DNA of 64,000 nt, taken from Pararhodobacter marinus (GTDB lineage: Bacteria; Pseudomonadota; Alphaproteobacteria; Rhodobacterales; Rhodobacteraceae). Below are positions 19,231-28,919 of the stretch, in pieces; positions within the stretch are counted from its first letter, which is position 1; each line of letters opens with the position of its first letter. The notes under the pieces were generated by a model that saw only the letters and a program-made list of their open reading frames with translations, ran no database searches and was not told where the DNA came from. The stretch covers positions 186,001-250,000 of the forward strand of contig NZ_QEYD01000007.1 of assembly GCF_003122215.1 (NCBI RefSeq). Direction: 5' to 3'. The position numbers were made by a program, and so were the translations under genes.

Positions 19231-19956
19231 ATGAGTGACCCGAACCCCGCCACGCAGCCCCGCCCCGACATGTCCCGCCGCACCTATACGCGGCATGACA
19301 GCTTCGTCGCGGTGGTGCTGTTCGGCATTCTGGGCATTGCCGGGCTGTTATGGTCGGGCTGGTACACGCTCGAAGACCAGCTGATCGCCGGCGACGGGGT
19401 CTTGACCACGGCCACCGTCACCGACCGCCAGATCGAGCGGCTGCGCAGCTATAACGGCACGACCAGCCGCCGCTACCTGGTGACCGTGTCCTATACCGAC
19501 AGCGACGGAACGCCGCATGAACAGGTCTTTTCGGTCACCTCGGATTACTACCTGGGCGAGGGCAACGCCGACAGCGTGGCCCTGCGATATTCCCGTACCG
19601 CGCCCGATATCGCGCAGATCGAGCCCGCGCAGGACCGCCGCCGCGCCTTTATCGCCGGGGCGGGCGGGCTGATCTGCGCGCTTGTGGCGCTGATCTGCCT
19701 GCTGCTCATCCGGCGTGAGCTGGCTTCGCAGCGCCGCGCGGTCCGGGACGGCCCGCGCCAGCTGGCCCGCGTCACCCAGCGGCTGAGCCATGGCCGCAAG
19801 GCGCTGGACCAGTGGCGCATCCGCTGGGAAACCGAAGACGGGCTGACCGGCCTCAGCCGTGGCCATCCCGGCGCCGAAGCCCCCGAGCCCGGCACGATCG
19901 TGGCCATCTACCGCGACCCCGTGACCGGCAAGGGCTGGTGGCACGGCGATTACTGA
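19231..19956 (+). CDS. DUF3592-like membrane protein
   Basis: A 241-residue protein with two membrane helices (about residues 25-48 and 145-165) flanking an extracytoplasmic beta-rich domain. That domain contains TTATVTDRQIERL and RRYLVTVSYTDSDGTPHEQ, resembling DUF3592. A cytoplasmic tail of about 75 residues follows. No function is known for the family. The ATG at 19231 is chosen because GGAG lies seven bases upstream; the open frame before it is Arg-rich and overlaps the preceding gene. Confidence 0.65.
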   Translation: MSDPNPATQPRPDMSRRTYTRHDSFVAVVLFGILGIAGLLWSGWYTLEDQLIAGDGVLTTATVTDRQIERLRSYNGTTSRRYLVTVSYTDSDGTPHEQVFSVTSDYYLGEGNADSVALRYSRTAPDIAQIEPAQDRRRAFIAGAGGLICALVALICLLLIRRELASQRRAVRDGPRQLARVTQRLSHGRKALDQWRIRWETEDGLTGLSRGHPGAEAPEPGTIVAIYRDPVTGKGWWHGDY

Positions 19957-20068
19957 GCGCGCGCTGCGCCTCGTCTTCTTGCCCCTTGCGGCCTGCTGCC
20001 TTGCTCCCCGGCCCCTTGCCCTCGCCCCGAAGGTTTGTATCCTCGCGCCGCGAACGACGGGGGACACC

Positions 20069-22360
20069 ATGCGCGCATTCGGACAATCACAGGGCGTGAG
20101 CCGCCGCGAGGACCTGCGCTTCCTGACCGGCAACGGGCGCTATCTCGACGACATCCTGCCCGAGGGCTGCCTGCATGTGGCTTTCCTGCGCGCGCCCGTG
20201 GCGCATGCGGTGATCACCGGGCTCGACACGTCGGACGCGGCCGCGATGCCCGGCGTCCATGCCGTCCTGACGGCCGAAGACCTGAAAGCGGCGGGAGTCA
20301 CTGCCGGCCTCTGGGCGGTTCTGACCAACGACCGGCTGGGCCGCAAGGGCAAGGCCACGCACCGTCCGGTGTTGGCCGATGGCGTCATCCGCCATGTGGG
20401 CGAACCCATCGCCATCGTCGTGGCCGACACCCGCGCCCTGGCGCAGGACGCGGTCGAGGCGATCATGCTCGATTTCGACGAACGGCCCGCGCATCTCGAC
20501 CTCGCCCCCGGCGGCGCGACGGTGCATGACAGCGTGCCCGACAACCTGCCAGTGGAATTCCACCTGGGCGATACCGAAGCGGTCGAGGCCGCCTTCGCCA
20601 AAGCCGCCCATACCACCCGCCTGACCGTGCGCCAGAACCGCGTCACCACCGTCAGCATGGAGCCCCGCGCGGCGCTGGCGGAATGGGACGGCAAGCGGCT
20701 GCATTTCGCCTTCAACGGTCAGGGTGTGTGGAACCACAAGCGGGAACTGGCCCGCGTCCTGAATCTCGACCCCGAACAGGTCCGCGCCACGACCCCCGAC
20801 GTGGGCGGCGGTTTCGGCATGAAGACCATGCAATACCCCGAGCAATACGCGACCGCGCAGGCGGCGATCACGTTGGGCAAGCCGGTCGCGTGGATCTCGG
20901 ACCGATCCGAGGCGATGCTGGCCGATAACGGCGCGCGCGATCTGGAAAGCACGGCGGAACTGGCCTTCGACGCCGATCACCGGATCCTCGCCTACCGGGT
21001 CGAGACCCGCTCGAATATCGGCGCCTACAATTCGCAGTTCGGTCAGATGATTCAGGCCGAGCTGTTCTCTAAGGTGTTCACCGGCGTCTACGACATCCCC
21101 TGCGCCACGCTCGACGTGCAGGGGATCTACACCAACACCACGCCCGTCGACGCCTATCGCGGCGCGGGCCGCCCCGAGGCGATCACGCTGCTTGAGCGCA
21201 CAATGGACATGGCCGCGCGCGAGCTGGGCCTCTCGCCCTTCGAGCTGCGCGCGAAGAACTTCATTGCCCCCGACGCCTTCCCCTATACCACGCCCGGCGA
21301 GATGACCTATGACGTGGGCTCGTTCGCCCGCGTCCAGGCCCGCGCGCAGGAGCTGGGCGATGTCGCGGGCTTTCCCGCCCGGCGCGCCGAGAGCGAGGGC
21401 AAGGGCCTGCTGCGCGGGATGGGCTTTGCCTATTACATCGAATCCATTCTGGGCGAGGACAGCGAAGGCGCGGCCATCGAATTCACCGACACGGGCGGCG
21501 TGAAGCTCTATGTCGGCACCCAGTCGAACGGACAGGGCCACGAAACCGTCTATGCCCAATATCTTGCCGATATTTCCGGCCTGCCCTTCGACGCGATCGA
21601 GGTCGTGCAGGGCGACAGCGACCTGATCGGACGCGGCGGCGGGACGGGCGGCTCACGCTCGGTCACCGTGCAGACCACCGCCACCCACGGCACCGCCGAG
21701 GCGATGGTCGAGGCCTTCGCCGCCTTTCTGGAGGACGAGATCGAGGCCGCTCCCTTCACCTTCGAGGACGGCATCTTCTCGGCCCCCGGCTCGAACCGCA
21801 GGCTCACGCTGATGGAAGCGGCCGAGCTGGCGCGCGCCAAGGGCCGCAGCGACCTTCTGCGGCATGAAAAACGCACAAAACTGCCCGGCCGGTCGTTCCC
21901 CAACGGCGCGCATCTGTGCGAGGTCGAGATCGACCCCGAAACCGGCGCGATGCGGCTCGACCGCTATCTTGCGGTGGACGATCTGGGCGTGCTGATGCAT
22001 CCCCAGCTGGCCGAGGGTCAGGTCCATGGCGGCGTGGTGCAGGGCTTCGGTCAGGCCGCGTCCGAGGACATCCGCTTCGATGCCGACGGCCAGCTTCTGA
22101 CCGGCTCGCTCATGGATTACGCGGTGCCGCGCGCGACGGATGTGCCCAATATCCGCTTCGTCAGCGACCCCACGCCGTCGAAAAACAACCCCATCGGCAT
22201 GAAAGGCTGCGGCGAGGCGGGCACCGTGGGGGCGCTTGCGGCCGTCTCGAACGCCGCGCTCGACGCGCTGTGGTCGCGCGGCGTACGCCATGTCGACATG
22301 CCGCTCACGCCGCTCCGCATCTGGAGCTGGCTCAACGACGCCAAGGACAAACCCGCATGA
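20069..22360 (+). CDS. Molybdenum hydroxylase large subunit, CoxL form II-like (orphan)
   Basis: A 763-residue molybdopterin-binding subunit of the xanthine dehydrogenase/CO dehydrogenase family. The N-terminus (EDLRFLTGNGRYLDDI) and TPDVGGGFGMK are family hallmarks, and the catalytic Glu is in GMKGCGEAG near the C-terminus. The active-site loop reads DAYRGAGRPEA, the form II type, and lacks the AYXCSFR loop with the cysteine that marks true CO dehydrogenase. The substrate is therefore unknown. No small [2Fe-2S] or medium FAD subunit gene lies beside it, which is odd for this family. Its stop overlaps the start of a HisC-like aminotransferase gene (ATGA). Confidence 0.85.
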   Translation: MRAFGQSQGVSRREDLRFLTGNGRYLDDILPEGCLHVAFLRAPVAHAVITGLDTSDAAAMPGVHAVLTAEDLKAAGVTAGLWAVLTNDRLGRKGKATHRPVLADGVIRHVGEPIAIVVADTRALAQDAVEAIMLDFDERPAHLDLAPGGATVHDSVPDNLPVEFHLGDTEAVEAAFAKAAHTTRLTVRQNRVTTVSMEPRAALAEWDGKRLHFAFNGQGVWNHKRELARVLNLDPEQVRATTPDVGGGFGMKTMQYPEQYATAQAAITLGKPVAWISDRSEAMLADNGARDLESTAELAFDADHRILAYRVETRSNIGAYNSQFGQMIQAELFSKVFTGVYDIPCATLDVQGIYTNTTPVDAYRGAGRPEAITLLERTMDMAARELGLSPFELRAKNFIAPDAFPYTTPGEMTYDVGSFARVQARAQELGDVAGFPARRAESEGKGLLRGMGFAYYIESILGEDSEGAAIEFTDTGGVKLYVGTQSNGQGHETVYAQYLADISGLPFDAIEVVQGDSDLIGRGGGTGGSRSVTVQTTATHGTAEAMVEAFAAFLEDEIEAAPFTFEDGIFSAPGSNRRLTLMEAAELARAKGRSDLLRHEKRTKLPGRSFPNGAHLCEVEIDPETGAMRLDRYLAVDDLGVLMHPQLAEGQVHGGVVQGFGQAASEDIRFDADGQLLTGSLMDYAVPRATDVPNIRFVSDPTPSKNNPIGMKGCGEAGTVGALAAVSNAALDALWSRGVRHVDMPLTPLRIWSWLNDAKDKPA

Positions 22361-23484
22361 GCCCGCGCTACACCGCCCTCGTCGCCAGCCTGCCCGCCAC
22401 CGTGCCCTTCGTCGGCCCCGAAACCGCCGAACGCGAGCGCGGCGCGCCCTTCATCGCCCGGCTTGGCGCGAATGAGAACGGCTTCGGCCCCTCGCCCCGC
22501 GTCATCGAGGCGATGCGGCAGGCGGCGGGCGAACAGTGGAAATACGGCGACGCGCAAAGCCACGACCTGAAGCAGGCCCTTGCGCAGAAGCACGGCGTCA
22601 GCCCTGACAACATTATCATCGGCGAAGGCATCGACGGGTTGCTCGGGTATCTCGTGCGGCTTGTGGTCGAACCCGGCGACGCGGTCGTGACCTCCGAAGG
22701 CGCCTATCCCACCTTCAACTACCATGTCGCGGGTTTCGGCGGCGTGTTGCACAAGGTGCCCTACCGGGATGACCACGAAGACCCCGCAGCGCTGATGGAC
22801 AAGGCGCGTGAGATGCAGGCGAAACTTGTCTACCTCGCCAATCCAGACAACCCGATGGGCACATGGCACGACGCGGCGACGCTGGAAGCCGCGCTCGAGC
22901 GGGTGCCCGAGGGCACGCTTTTCGTGCTCGACGAAGCCTATGTCGACTTCGCGCCCGACGGCACCGCGCCCAGGATCGACGCGCGGGACGAGCGCGTGAT
23001 CCGCTTCCGGACCTTTTCCAAAGCCTATGGGCTGGCGGGCGCGCGGGTTGGATACGCGATCGCCGCGAAGGGGCTGGTCGCGGCCTTCGACAAGGTGCGC
23101 AACCATTTCGGCATGAACCGCGCGGCGCAGATCGGCGCGCTGGCCGCGCTGGAGGACGCGGCCTACCTGCAGGACATCACGAACAAGGTGGCGGCGGCAC
23201 GCGACCGCATCGCACGGATCGCTGCCGATAACGGGCTGAGCGCCCTGCCCTCGGCCACCAATTTCGTCACCATCGATTGCGGCGCCGACGGCGATTTCGC
23301 GCGGCGGGTGCTGGCCGAGACCGTGAAACGCGGGGTCTTCATCCGCATGCCCTTCGTCGCACCGCAAGACCGCTGCATCCGCGTCAGCACCGGCCCCGAG
23401 GCCGAGCTCGACGCCTTCGCCCGCGTGTTGCCCGAAGCGCTGGCCGCCGCGCGGGCGCCTGGGCAGGTCGGAACCGGCGGTTGA
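22357..23484 (+). CDS. HisC-like PLP aminotransferase coupled to the molybdenum hydroxylase gene
   Basis: A 375-residue fold-type I aminotransferase of the histidinol-phosphate aminotransferase group. LGANENGFGPSP at the N-terminus, YLANPDNPMGTW, LDEAYVDFA and the PLP lysine in TFSKAYGLAGARVGY are all visible. The ATG overlaps the upstream stop by four bases, so the two proteins are probably made together. No his gene is nearby, and this is likely a paralogue with a different amino-acid substrate. A much longer frame starting at 21916 runs through the upstream gene and is not the real start. Confidence 0.87.
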   Translation: MSPRYTALVASLPATVPFVGPETAERERGAPFIARLGANENGFGPSPRVIEAMRQAAGEQWKYGDAQSHDLKQALAQKHGVSPDNIIIGEGIDGLLGYLVRLVVEPGDAVVTSEGAYPTFNYHVAGFGGVLHKVPYRDDHEDPAALMDKAREMQAKLVYLANPDNPMGTWHDAATLEAALERVPEGTLFVLDEAYVDFAPDGTAPRIDARDERVIRFRTFSKAYGLAGARVGYAIAAKGLVAAFDKVRNHFGMNRAAQIGALAALEDAAYLQDITNKVAAARDRIARIAADNGLSALPSATNFVTIDCGADGDFARRVLAETVKRGVFIRMPFVAPQDRCIRVSTGPEAELDAFARVLPEALAAARAPGQVGTGG

Positions 23485-23545
23485 GGGAACCCGCGCGCCC
23501 GGTGCGCCGTTCTGTCCCCAAGCCGCCCGATATGCCGGAGATCCC

Positions 23546-23866
23546 ATGCGTCGCTGCCTGATCGCCCTGTTGCTGACCCTGTGCCCGACGCTTTTGCCGG
23601 CACAGAGCCTGCCCGATACGCCCTCGGCCCGGGCCTTTGCCGAACTCGACATCCAGACGCGGATGCTGGATGTGCCGCTGACCGGGGATGCCGATATCGA
23701 TTTCGTGCGCCATATGATTCCCCAGCACCAGCGCGCCATCGAGATGGCTGAACTGGTGCTGGAGCACGGCCACAACCCCGAGGTCCGCGCCATGGCCGAA
23801 GCGGTGATCGAGACACGGCGTCCGCAGCTCGACGCGATGCTGGTCTGGCTTGCCCGGTTCGAATGA
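23546..23866 (+). CDS. DUF305 family exported protein
   Basis: A 106-residue protein with a clean signal peptide (MRRCLIALLLTLCPTLLPAQS). Its DUF305 core shows DIDFVRHMIPQHQRAIEMAELVLEHG. The His and Met residues there (HMIPQH, EMAE) are the pattern by which relatives such as CopM are thought to bind copper or silver in the periplasm. The usual Met-rich second half is short here. It starts 61 bases after the aminotransferase gene; co-transcription is possible. Metal binding is inferred. Confidence 0.8.
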   Translation: MRRCLIALLLTLCPTLLPAQSLPDTPSARAFAELDIQTRMLDVPLTGDADIDFVRHMIPQHQRAIEMAELVLEHGHNPEVRAMAEAVIETRRPQLDAMLVWLARFE

Positions 23867-23965
23867 GCGGGCGCGGGCGGTGACGTTGCGTCTCCTGCGC
23901 CCAAGCGCACTGGTCGCCGGACGCAGCGCTGCCTAGCCTTTCCCGGACCGCAGAAGGAACGCAGG

Positions 23966-24451
23966 ATGCCAGATCCCTTTTTCGCCACCCGCCCCGAGGA
24001 GATGCCCAGCCGCGACGCGGTCGCGCAGCTGACCGGGCTTGAATACATGCAGGCGATCTTCGACGGCCGCATGGCTGGCGCGCCGATCGCGGGCGTCATG
24101 CACTTCTGGCCGCACGAGGTCAGCGAGGGCGAGGTCGCCTTTCGCGGCGAGCCGAAATTCGAACATCTGAACCCGATGGGCGGGCTGCATGGCGGCTGGT
24201 ACGGCACGCTTCTGGACAGCGCGCTGGGCTGTGCGGTAGCCACCACCCTGCCGCGCGGCGCGGGCTACACGACGCTCGAATACAAGGTGAACCTGACGCG
24301 CGCGCTGAAACCCGGCACGCTGGTCGAATGCCGCGCGCGGGTGCAGCATGCCGGGCGCTCGACCGCGGTGGCCGAGGGCACGATCCGGGGCGTCGAGGAC
24401 GGCAAGCTGTACGCCACCGGCTCGACCACCTGCATCATCCTGCGCGGATAA
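23966..24451 (+). CDS. PaaI-family hotdog thioesterase
   Basis: A 161-residue hotdog-fold protein that probably hydrolyses an acyl- or aryl-CoA thioester. NPMGGLHGGWYGTLLDSALGCA carries the conserved HGG plus Asp of the PaaI group, and YTTLEYKVNLTRAL is the matching beta strand. AGAAGGAACGCAGG gives a ribosome site. No pathway neighbour identifies the substrate. It is followed by an intergenic repeat element. Confidence 0.82.
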   Translation: MPDPFFATRPEEMPSRDAVAQLTGLEYMQAIFDGRMAGAPIAGVMHFWPHEVSEGEVAFRGEPKFEHLNPMGGLHGGWYGTLLDSALGCAVATTLPRGAGYTTLEYKVNLTRALKPGTLVECRARVQHAGRSTAVAEGTIRGVEDGKLYATGSTTCIILRG

Positions 24452-24459
24452 CGGGCAGG

Positions 24460-24550
24460 CGGGGGGCCAGCCCCCCGCACCCCCCGCCGGGGCGGGGGCA
24501 CGCCCCCTCCCCGGACCCCTCCGGTGAGTATTTGTGGCAAAGTGAAGGGG
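24460..24550 (+). repeat. Intergenic repeat: GC hairpins plus GAGTATTT core (locus 3)
   Basis: A hairpin CGGGGGGC CA GCCCCCCG (24460-24477), further CCCCGCCGGGG and GGGGGCACGCCCCC inverted repeats, then a core reading CCGGTGAGTATTT followed by GTGGCAAAGTGAAGG. This core is nearly the same as locus 1. It lies between convergent genes, so the hairpins may act as a bidirectional terminator. Confidence 0.7.
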
Positions 24551-24576
24551 CGGGTTTCGCGTCAGGCTTTTTTGCG

Positions 24577-25170
24577 TCAGGCCTTGGTGGCGACGAAGTC
24601 AAGAAGCGCCGAGCGCCCGGAATGGCCGCGTCCCTCCTGCACGTCGCGCTCATAGGCGGCGAGGCGGTCGATGCGGAAACCGGGGAAAGCCGCGCGCAGC
24701 ATGTCGGGCGTCCACATCTGCGCCGGATCCGATGGCCCGCCGGTGCCGAGTGCCACCTGTTCGGGCAGGTAGCCGTGCAGCACCAGCCGTCCGCCCGGCG
24801 CCACTGCGCGCGCGAGATCGGCAAAGCGCGCGGGGCGTTCATCCGGGGTGATGAACTGGATGAAGATCCCCATCACCAGATCGTATTGCGCCGACCAGTC
24901 CCAGCCCGCCCAGTCCGAGACCCGCGTATCGAGCGCGACGCCCGCTTTCGAGGCCAGCGCACGGGCACGTTCCACCGCCGTGGGCGACAGGTCGAAGGCC
25001 GTGACCTGCATTCCCCGGCGCGCCAGTTCCACCGAATTGCGCCCCTCGCCATCGGCCACGCTGAGCGCGCGCTGGCCCGGCCGGGTCAGCCACGGGTTCT
25101 CGGTCAGGAACCGCGCGGGTTCGGTGCCGAAGAGGTAATCCCCTTCTTTGCGATAGCGGTCTTCCCACAT
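24577..25170 (-). CDS. Class I SAM-dependent methyltransferase
   Basis: A 197-residue protein beginning MWEDRYRKEGDYLFGTEPA. The SAM-binding motif I is ALSVADGEGRNSVELA (near residue 40), followed by VTAFDLSP and a late motif FADLARAVAPGGRLVLHGY. The group resembles the tellurite-resistance/thiopurine-like small methyltransferases, but the substrate cannot be named. The ATG at 25170 is preferred over 25200 because GGAG stands seven bases before it. Confidence 0.82.
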   Translation of the reverse strand: MWEDRYRKEGDYLFGTEPARFLTENPWLTRPGQRALSVADGEGRNSVELARRGMQVTAFDLSPTAVERARALASKAGVALDTRVSDWAGWDWSAQYDLVMGIFIQFITPDERPARFADLARAVAPGGRLVLHGYLPEQVALGTGGPSDPAQMWTPDMLRAAFPGFRIDRLAAYERDVQEGRGHSGRSALLDFVATKA

Positions 25171-25218
25171 GGTCGTCTCCGTTCTGCCATGCCCTGACAT
25201 AAGCCCCCGGGCGCGCGC

Positions 25219-27411
25219 TCACCAGAAATTCTGCGGATCGATATCGACGGCGAGCCGTGTATCGCCCGGTGGTTTGATCCCTGCAAGCCATTGCCGGATC
25301 GCCGCTTGCAGCGGCGCGCCCTTGGCCGCCTTGATCAGAAGCCGCACGCGGTGGCGCCCGCGCACGCGCGCGATCGGCGCGGGCGCGGGGCCGAAGATCT
25401 GCGCGCCGATGGCCAGCAGCGGGTCGGCGTTCATCGCCAGGTGGTTGCCCAGATCGAAGGCCTGTTCCAGCGACGAAGACGAGAGGATGATCCCCGCGAG
25501 CCGTCCATAGGGCGGCATGCCCAGCGCCTCACGCTCGGCCGCCTCGGCGCGCCAGAAGCCTTCGTCATCGCCGCTGAGAATGGCCTGGATCACCGGGTGA
25601 TCGGGCTGGTGGGTCTGCAACAGCGCCAGCCCCGGCTTGTCATGCCGCCCGGCGCGCCCGGCGACCTGACGGATCAGCTGAAACGTACGTTCCGCCGCGC
25701 GCAGATCGCCGCCATGCAGGCCCAGATCGGCGTCGATCACGCCCACGAGCGTCAGCAGCGGAAAGTTATGCCCCTTGGCCACCAGCTGGGTGCCGATGAC
25801 GATATCCGCCTCGCCCCCGGCGATGGCCGCGATCTGCTCCTTCAGCGCCCGGGCCGAGCCGAACAGGTCCGAGGACAGAACCGCCACGCGGGCCTCGGGC
25901 CATGTCGCGCGCGTCTCTTCTTCCAGCCGCTCGACGCCCGGGCCGATCGGATGCATCGAGCCTTCGGTCTTGCAGTCCGGGCAGGCCGTCGGGATGGGCG
26001 CGGTGGCACCGCATTGGTGGCACATCAGGCGGTTGAGAAACCGGTGCTCGACCATCCTTGCATCGCATTGCGAACAGGCGATCTGGTGGCCGCAGGCGCG
26101 GCATGTGGTCACCGGCGCATAGCCCCGGCGGTTGAGGAAAAGCAGCGATTGCTCTTTGTTCGCCAGCCGCTCATCCACCGCGGCTTTCAGGCCCTCGGAG
26201 ATCCAGCGCCCATGCGGCAGTTTCTGCCCGCGCAGATCCAGCGCGCGCATCTCGGGCAGTTCGGCCACCCCGAACCGCGCGTGCAGATCGAGCCGATGGT
26301 ATTTGCCGCTTTGCGCATTGGCCCAGCTTTCCAGCGATGGCGTGGCCGAGGCCAGCACCACCTGCGCCTGCGCCAGCGAGGCGCGCAGCACGGCCATGTC
26401 GCGGGCGTTGTAAAGCACCCCTTCGTCCTGCTTGTACGAGCCGTCATGTTCCTCGTCGATGACGATGAGGCCAAGGTCGCGATAGGGCAGGAACAGCGCC
26501 GAACGCGCCCCCACCACAAGCTGCACGCGCCCCTCGCCCGCCATCCGCCACAGCCGCCGGCGCTCGGTCATCGTGGCGCCCGAATGCCATTCGCCGGGAC
26601 GCTGGCCGAAGCGGGCCTCGACCCGTTCGAGGAACCCCTCGGTCAGGCCGATCTCGGGCAACAGGACCAGCGCTTGCCGCCCCTTGCGCAGGCATTCGGC
26701 CACCGCTTCGAGATAGACCTCGGTCTTGCCCGAGCCGGTGACGCCCTTGAGCAGCGTCACCCCGAAGGCATCGGCGCGGGATTTCAAGACCTCGGCGGCG
26801 GCGGCCTGATCGTCGGACAGGGTCTTGCTTGGCAGGGAGGGGTCGAGCAGCGGATAGGGCTGATCCTTGGGCGCCTCGGCTTCGATCAGCGCGCCCTGCG
26901 CGGCCATCGTGTGCACGACCGAACCGGTGACATCGGCGGCGCGCGTGATCTCGCCCACCGTGAGCGCGGCGCCGCCATAGCCTTCGAACACGTCGAGCAC
27001 GCGCTTGCGGGCCTCGGTCAGGCGGGCGGGCGGCTCGCCGGGGCGATAGACGCGGATCATCTGCGGCCCCGAGAACAGTCCCGGCGCGCGGGTCGCCAGA
27101 AACAGCATCAGCGACAGCGGCGTCAGCGTGTAATCGGCGGCCCGCACGAGGAACTCGCGCAGTTCGTCGCGCATCGGCGGCACGTCCAGAACGCGGGTGA
27201 TCGGGCGCAACTTCTCGACCGGAAAATCGCCCTCGGCCTCGCCCCAGACGCAGCCCAGAACCTTGCGCGGACCCAGCGGCACCTCGACGAAATCGCCCAG
27301 CCGGGCGCCCCCCTCGGGCGCGCGGTAATCGAGGAACCGGTCCAGCGGTTGCGCGGTCAGCACGGCGACGGGCTGACCAGGCGCGAAGGATGTTACCGCG
27401 AACACGGACAC
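25219..27411 (-). CDS. priA: Primosomal protein N' (replication restart helicase PriA)
   Basis: PriA is a 3'-5' helicase that reloads the replisome at stalled forks. It has 730 residues from a GTG at 27411, with GAAAGG ten bases upstream. A longer frame from 27492 would run across the divergent promoter and is unlikely. Domains in order: N-terminal DNA-binding domain, helicase motifs [14 protein letters not shown] and [10 protein letters not shown], a zinc-binding block of CxxC pairs (CRACGH, CSQCDA, CHQCGA, CPDCK), then the second RecA-like domain with [11 protein letters not shown] and [18 protein letters not shown]. It is divergent from the transaldolase gene. Confidence 0.95.
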   Translation of the reverse strand: MSVFAVTSFAPGQPVAVLTAQPLDRFLDYRAPEGGARLGDFVEVPLGPRKVLGCVWGEAEGDFPVEKLRPITRVLDVPPMRDELREFLVRAADYTLTPLSLMLFLATRAPGLFSGPQMIRVYRPGEPPARLTEARKRVLDVFEGYGGAALTVGEITRAADVTGSVVHTMAAQGALIEAEAPKDQPYPLLDPSLPSKTLSDDQAAAAEVLKSRADAFGVTLLKGVTGSGKTEVYLEAVAECLRKGRQALVLLPEIGLTEGFLERVEARFGQRPGEWHSGATMTERRRLWRMAGEGRVQLVVGARSALFLPYRDLGLIVIDEEHDGSYKQDEGVLYNARDMAVLRASLAQAQVVLASATPSLESWANAQSGKYHRLDLHARFGVAELPEMRALDLRGQKLPHGRWISEGLKAAVDERLANKEQSLLFLNRRGYAPVTTCRACGHQIACSQCDARMVEHRFLNRLMCHQCGATAPIPTACPDCKTEGSMHPIGPGVERLEEETRATWPEARVAVLSSDLFGSARALKEQIAAIAGGEADIVIGTQLVAKGHNFPLLTLVGVIDADLGLHGGDLRAAERTFQLIRQVAGRAGRHDKPGLALLQTHQPDHPVIQAILSGDDEGFWRAEAAEREALGMPPYGRLAGIILSSSSLEQAFDLGNHLAMNADPLLAIGAQIFGPAPAPIARVRGRHRVRLLIKAAKGAPLQAAIRQWLAGIKPPGDTRLAVDIDPQNFW

Positions 27412-27506
27412 GGGCAAAAGACCTTTCAGGCGGGCTTGCGATACGATATGACGCCCCCGAACCCTTACTGCAACCGCCCACCCTTCTGCCAAGGACTGAG
27501 AGAGCG

Positions 27507-28160
27507 ATGAAATTCTTTGTCGATACCGCTGACGTCGCGGCCATCCGCGAACTGCACGAACTGGGCATGGTCGACGGCGTGACCACCAATCCGTCGCTGA
27601 TCCTGAAATCGGGTCGCAACATTCTGGAAGTCACGAAAGAGATCTGCTCGATCGTCGACGGTCCGGTCTCGGCCGAGGTCGTGGCGCTGGAAGCCGAGGC
27701 GATGATCGCCGAGGGCCTGAAACTGGCCGAGATCGCGCCCAATATCGCCATCAAGCTGCCGCTGACCTGGGACGGGCTGAAGGCCTGCAAGCACCTCACC
27801 GACAAGGGCCACATGGTCAATGTCACGCTGTGCTTCTCGGCCAATCAGGCGCTTCTGGCGGCCAAGGCGGGCGCGACCTTCATCTCGCCCTTCATCGGGC
27901 GCTTGGACGATATCAACCTCGACGGGATGGAGCTGATCCGCGACATCCGCGAGATCTACGACAATTACGATTTCAAGACGCAGATCCTGTCGGCCTCGGT
28001 CCGCACGGTGAACCATGTGCGCGAAGCCGCGCTGGCCGGTTCGGACGTGATGACCGCCCCGCCCGAGGTGATCCGGAAGCTGGCCCAGCACCCGCTGACC
28101 GATGCAGGTCTGGCACAGTTCATGAAGGACTGGGAAAAAACGGGTCAGAAAATCATCTGA
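27507..28160 (+). CDS. Transaldolase / fructose-6-phosphate aldolase-like protein
   Basis: A 217-residue TIM-barrel of the small transaldolase family (TalC/FSA type). [29 protein letters not shown] and [15 protein letters not shown] carry the Schiff-base lysine, and [11 protein letters not shown] and [10 protein letters not shown] are conserved. It probably transfers dihydroxyacetone units in the pentose phosphate pathway. rpiB, another pentose phosphate gene, lies 1.8 kb downstream on the same strand. GGACTGAGAGAGCG is the ribosome site; the open frame upstream to 27390 is not used. Confidence 0.9.
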   Translation: MKFFVDTADVAAIRELHELGMVDGVTTNPSLILKSGRNILEVTKEICSIVDGPVSAEVVALEAEAMIAEGLKLAEIAPNIAIKLPLTWDGLKACKHLTDKGHMVNVTLCFSANQALLAAKAGATFISPFIGRLDDINLDGMELIRDIREIYDNYDFKTQILSASVRTVNHVREAALAGSDVMTAPPEVIRKLAQHPLTDAGLAQFMKDWEKTGQKII

Positions 28161-28202
28161 TCTGGTGTAGCATCGCTGCAAAGATACAAGATCGGGGCAG
28201 AC

Positions 28203-28919
28203 ATGGCAGCTACGGGACCGGCCGAAGACACCGGCATGCAGGAGGAATGGCGCGCCCGCGTGCTCGCCGATCCCGGCCTGGTGCTCGATGATTCCGAGCT
28301 CATGCGCGCACTGGTTCTGACCTCGGAACGCGCCATGGGCGGCAATGTCGTCGATCTGCGCAGCATGGCCATGGAACGGCTCGAGTCGCGTCTTGCGCGG
28401 CTCGAGGAAACGCATCGTGCGGTCATCGCCGCCGCGTATGAAAACCTGTCCTCGACCAACCAGATCCACCGCGCGCTGTTGCGGCTGCTCGATGCCGAAC
28501 GGTTCGAGGATTTCGTCATGGATCTGGGCGGTTCGGTCGCCGAGATCCTGGGCGTCGACGCGATCCGGCTGGTGCTGGAAAGCGCCGAGCCGGGCGGCGG
28601 TCTGGGCAAGCTCGACGCGATCCTGCGCGTCCGCAAGCCCGGCTATGCCGAGCATTACATGCGCGCCGGGCGCCCCGCCCCCGCGCGTCCCATCGTGCTG
28701 CGCCAGGGTGTCCCGCCCTCGTCCGGCCCCTACGGCGAAGTTGCCGCCGATCTGCGCTCCGAGGCGCTGATGCGGCTGGATCTGGGCCGGGGCCGTCTGC
28801 CCGGTATGCTGGCGATGGGCTCGGAAGACCCGCATCGCTTCAAGCCCGGACAGGGCACCGATCTTCTGGCCTTTTTCACCGGCACGTTCGAGCGCGTCCT
28901 CAGGCGCTGGCTGTCGTGA
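28203..28919 (+). CDS. DUF484 family protein (YigA-like, GAF fold)
   Basis: A 238-residue cytoplasmic protein. The N-terminal helical part includes MAMERLESRLARLEETHRA, likely a short coiled coil, and is followed by a GAF-like domain ending SEDPHRFKPGQGTDLLAFFTG. This ending is the DUF484 signature. The ligand is unknown. It is fused by a GTGA overlap to xerC. The same pair (yigA-xerC) occurs in enterobacteria, which supports a link to the recombinase gene, although the function is not known. Confidence 0.87.
   Translation: MAATGPAEDTGMQEEWRARVLADPGLVLDDSELMRALVLTSERAMGGNVVDLRSMAMERLESRLARLEETHRAVIAAAYENLSSTNQIHRALLRLLDAERFEDFVMDLGGSVAEILGVDAIRLVLESAEPGGGLGKLDAILRVRKPGYAEHYMRAGRPAPARPIVLRQGVPPSSGPYGEVAADLRSEALMRLDLGRGRLPGMLAMGSEDPHRFKPGQGTDLLAFFTGTFERVLRRWLS

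Noticed and set aside
20069-22360. Calling the molybdenum hydroxylase subunit a CO dehydrogenase
   Set aside because: The active-site loop is AYRGAGR, without the cysteine loop of form I CO dehydrogenase, and the small and medium subunit genes are absent.
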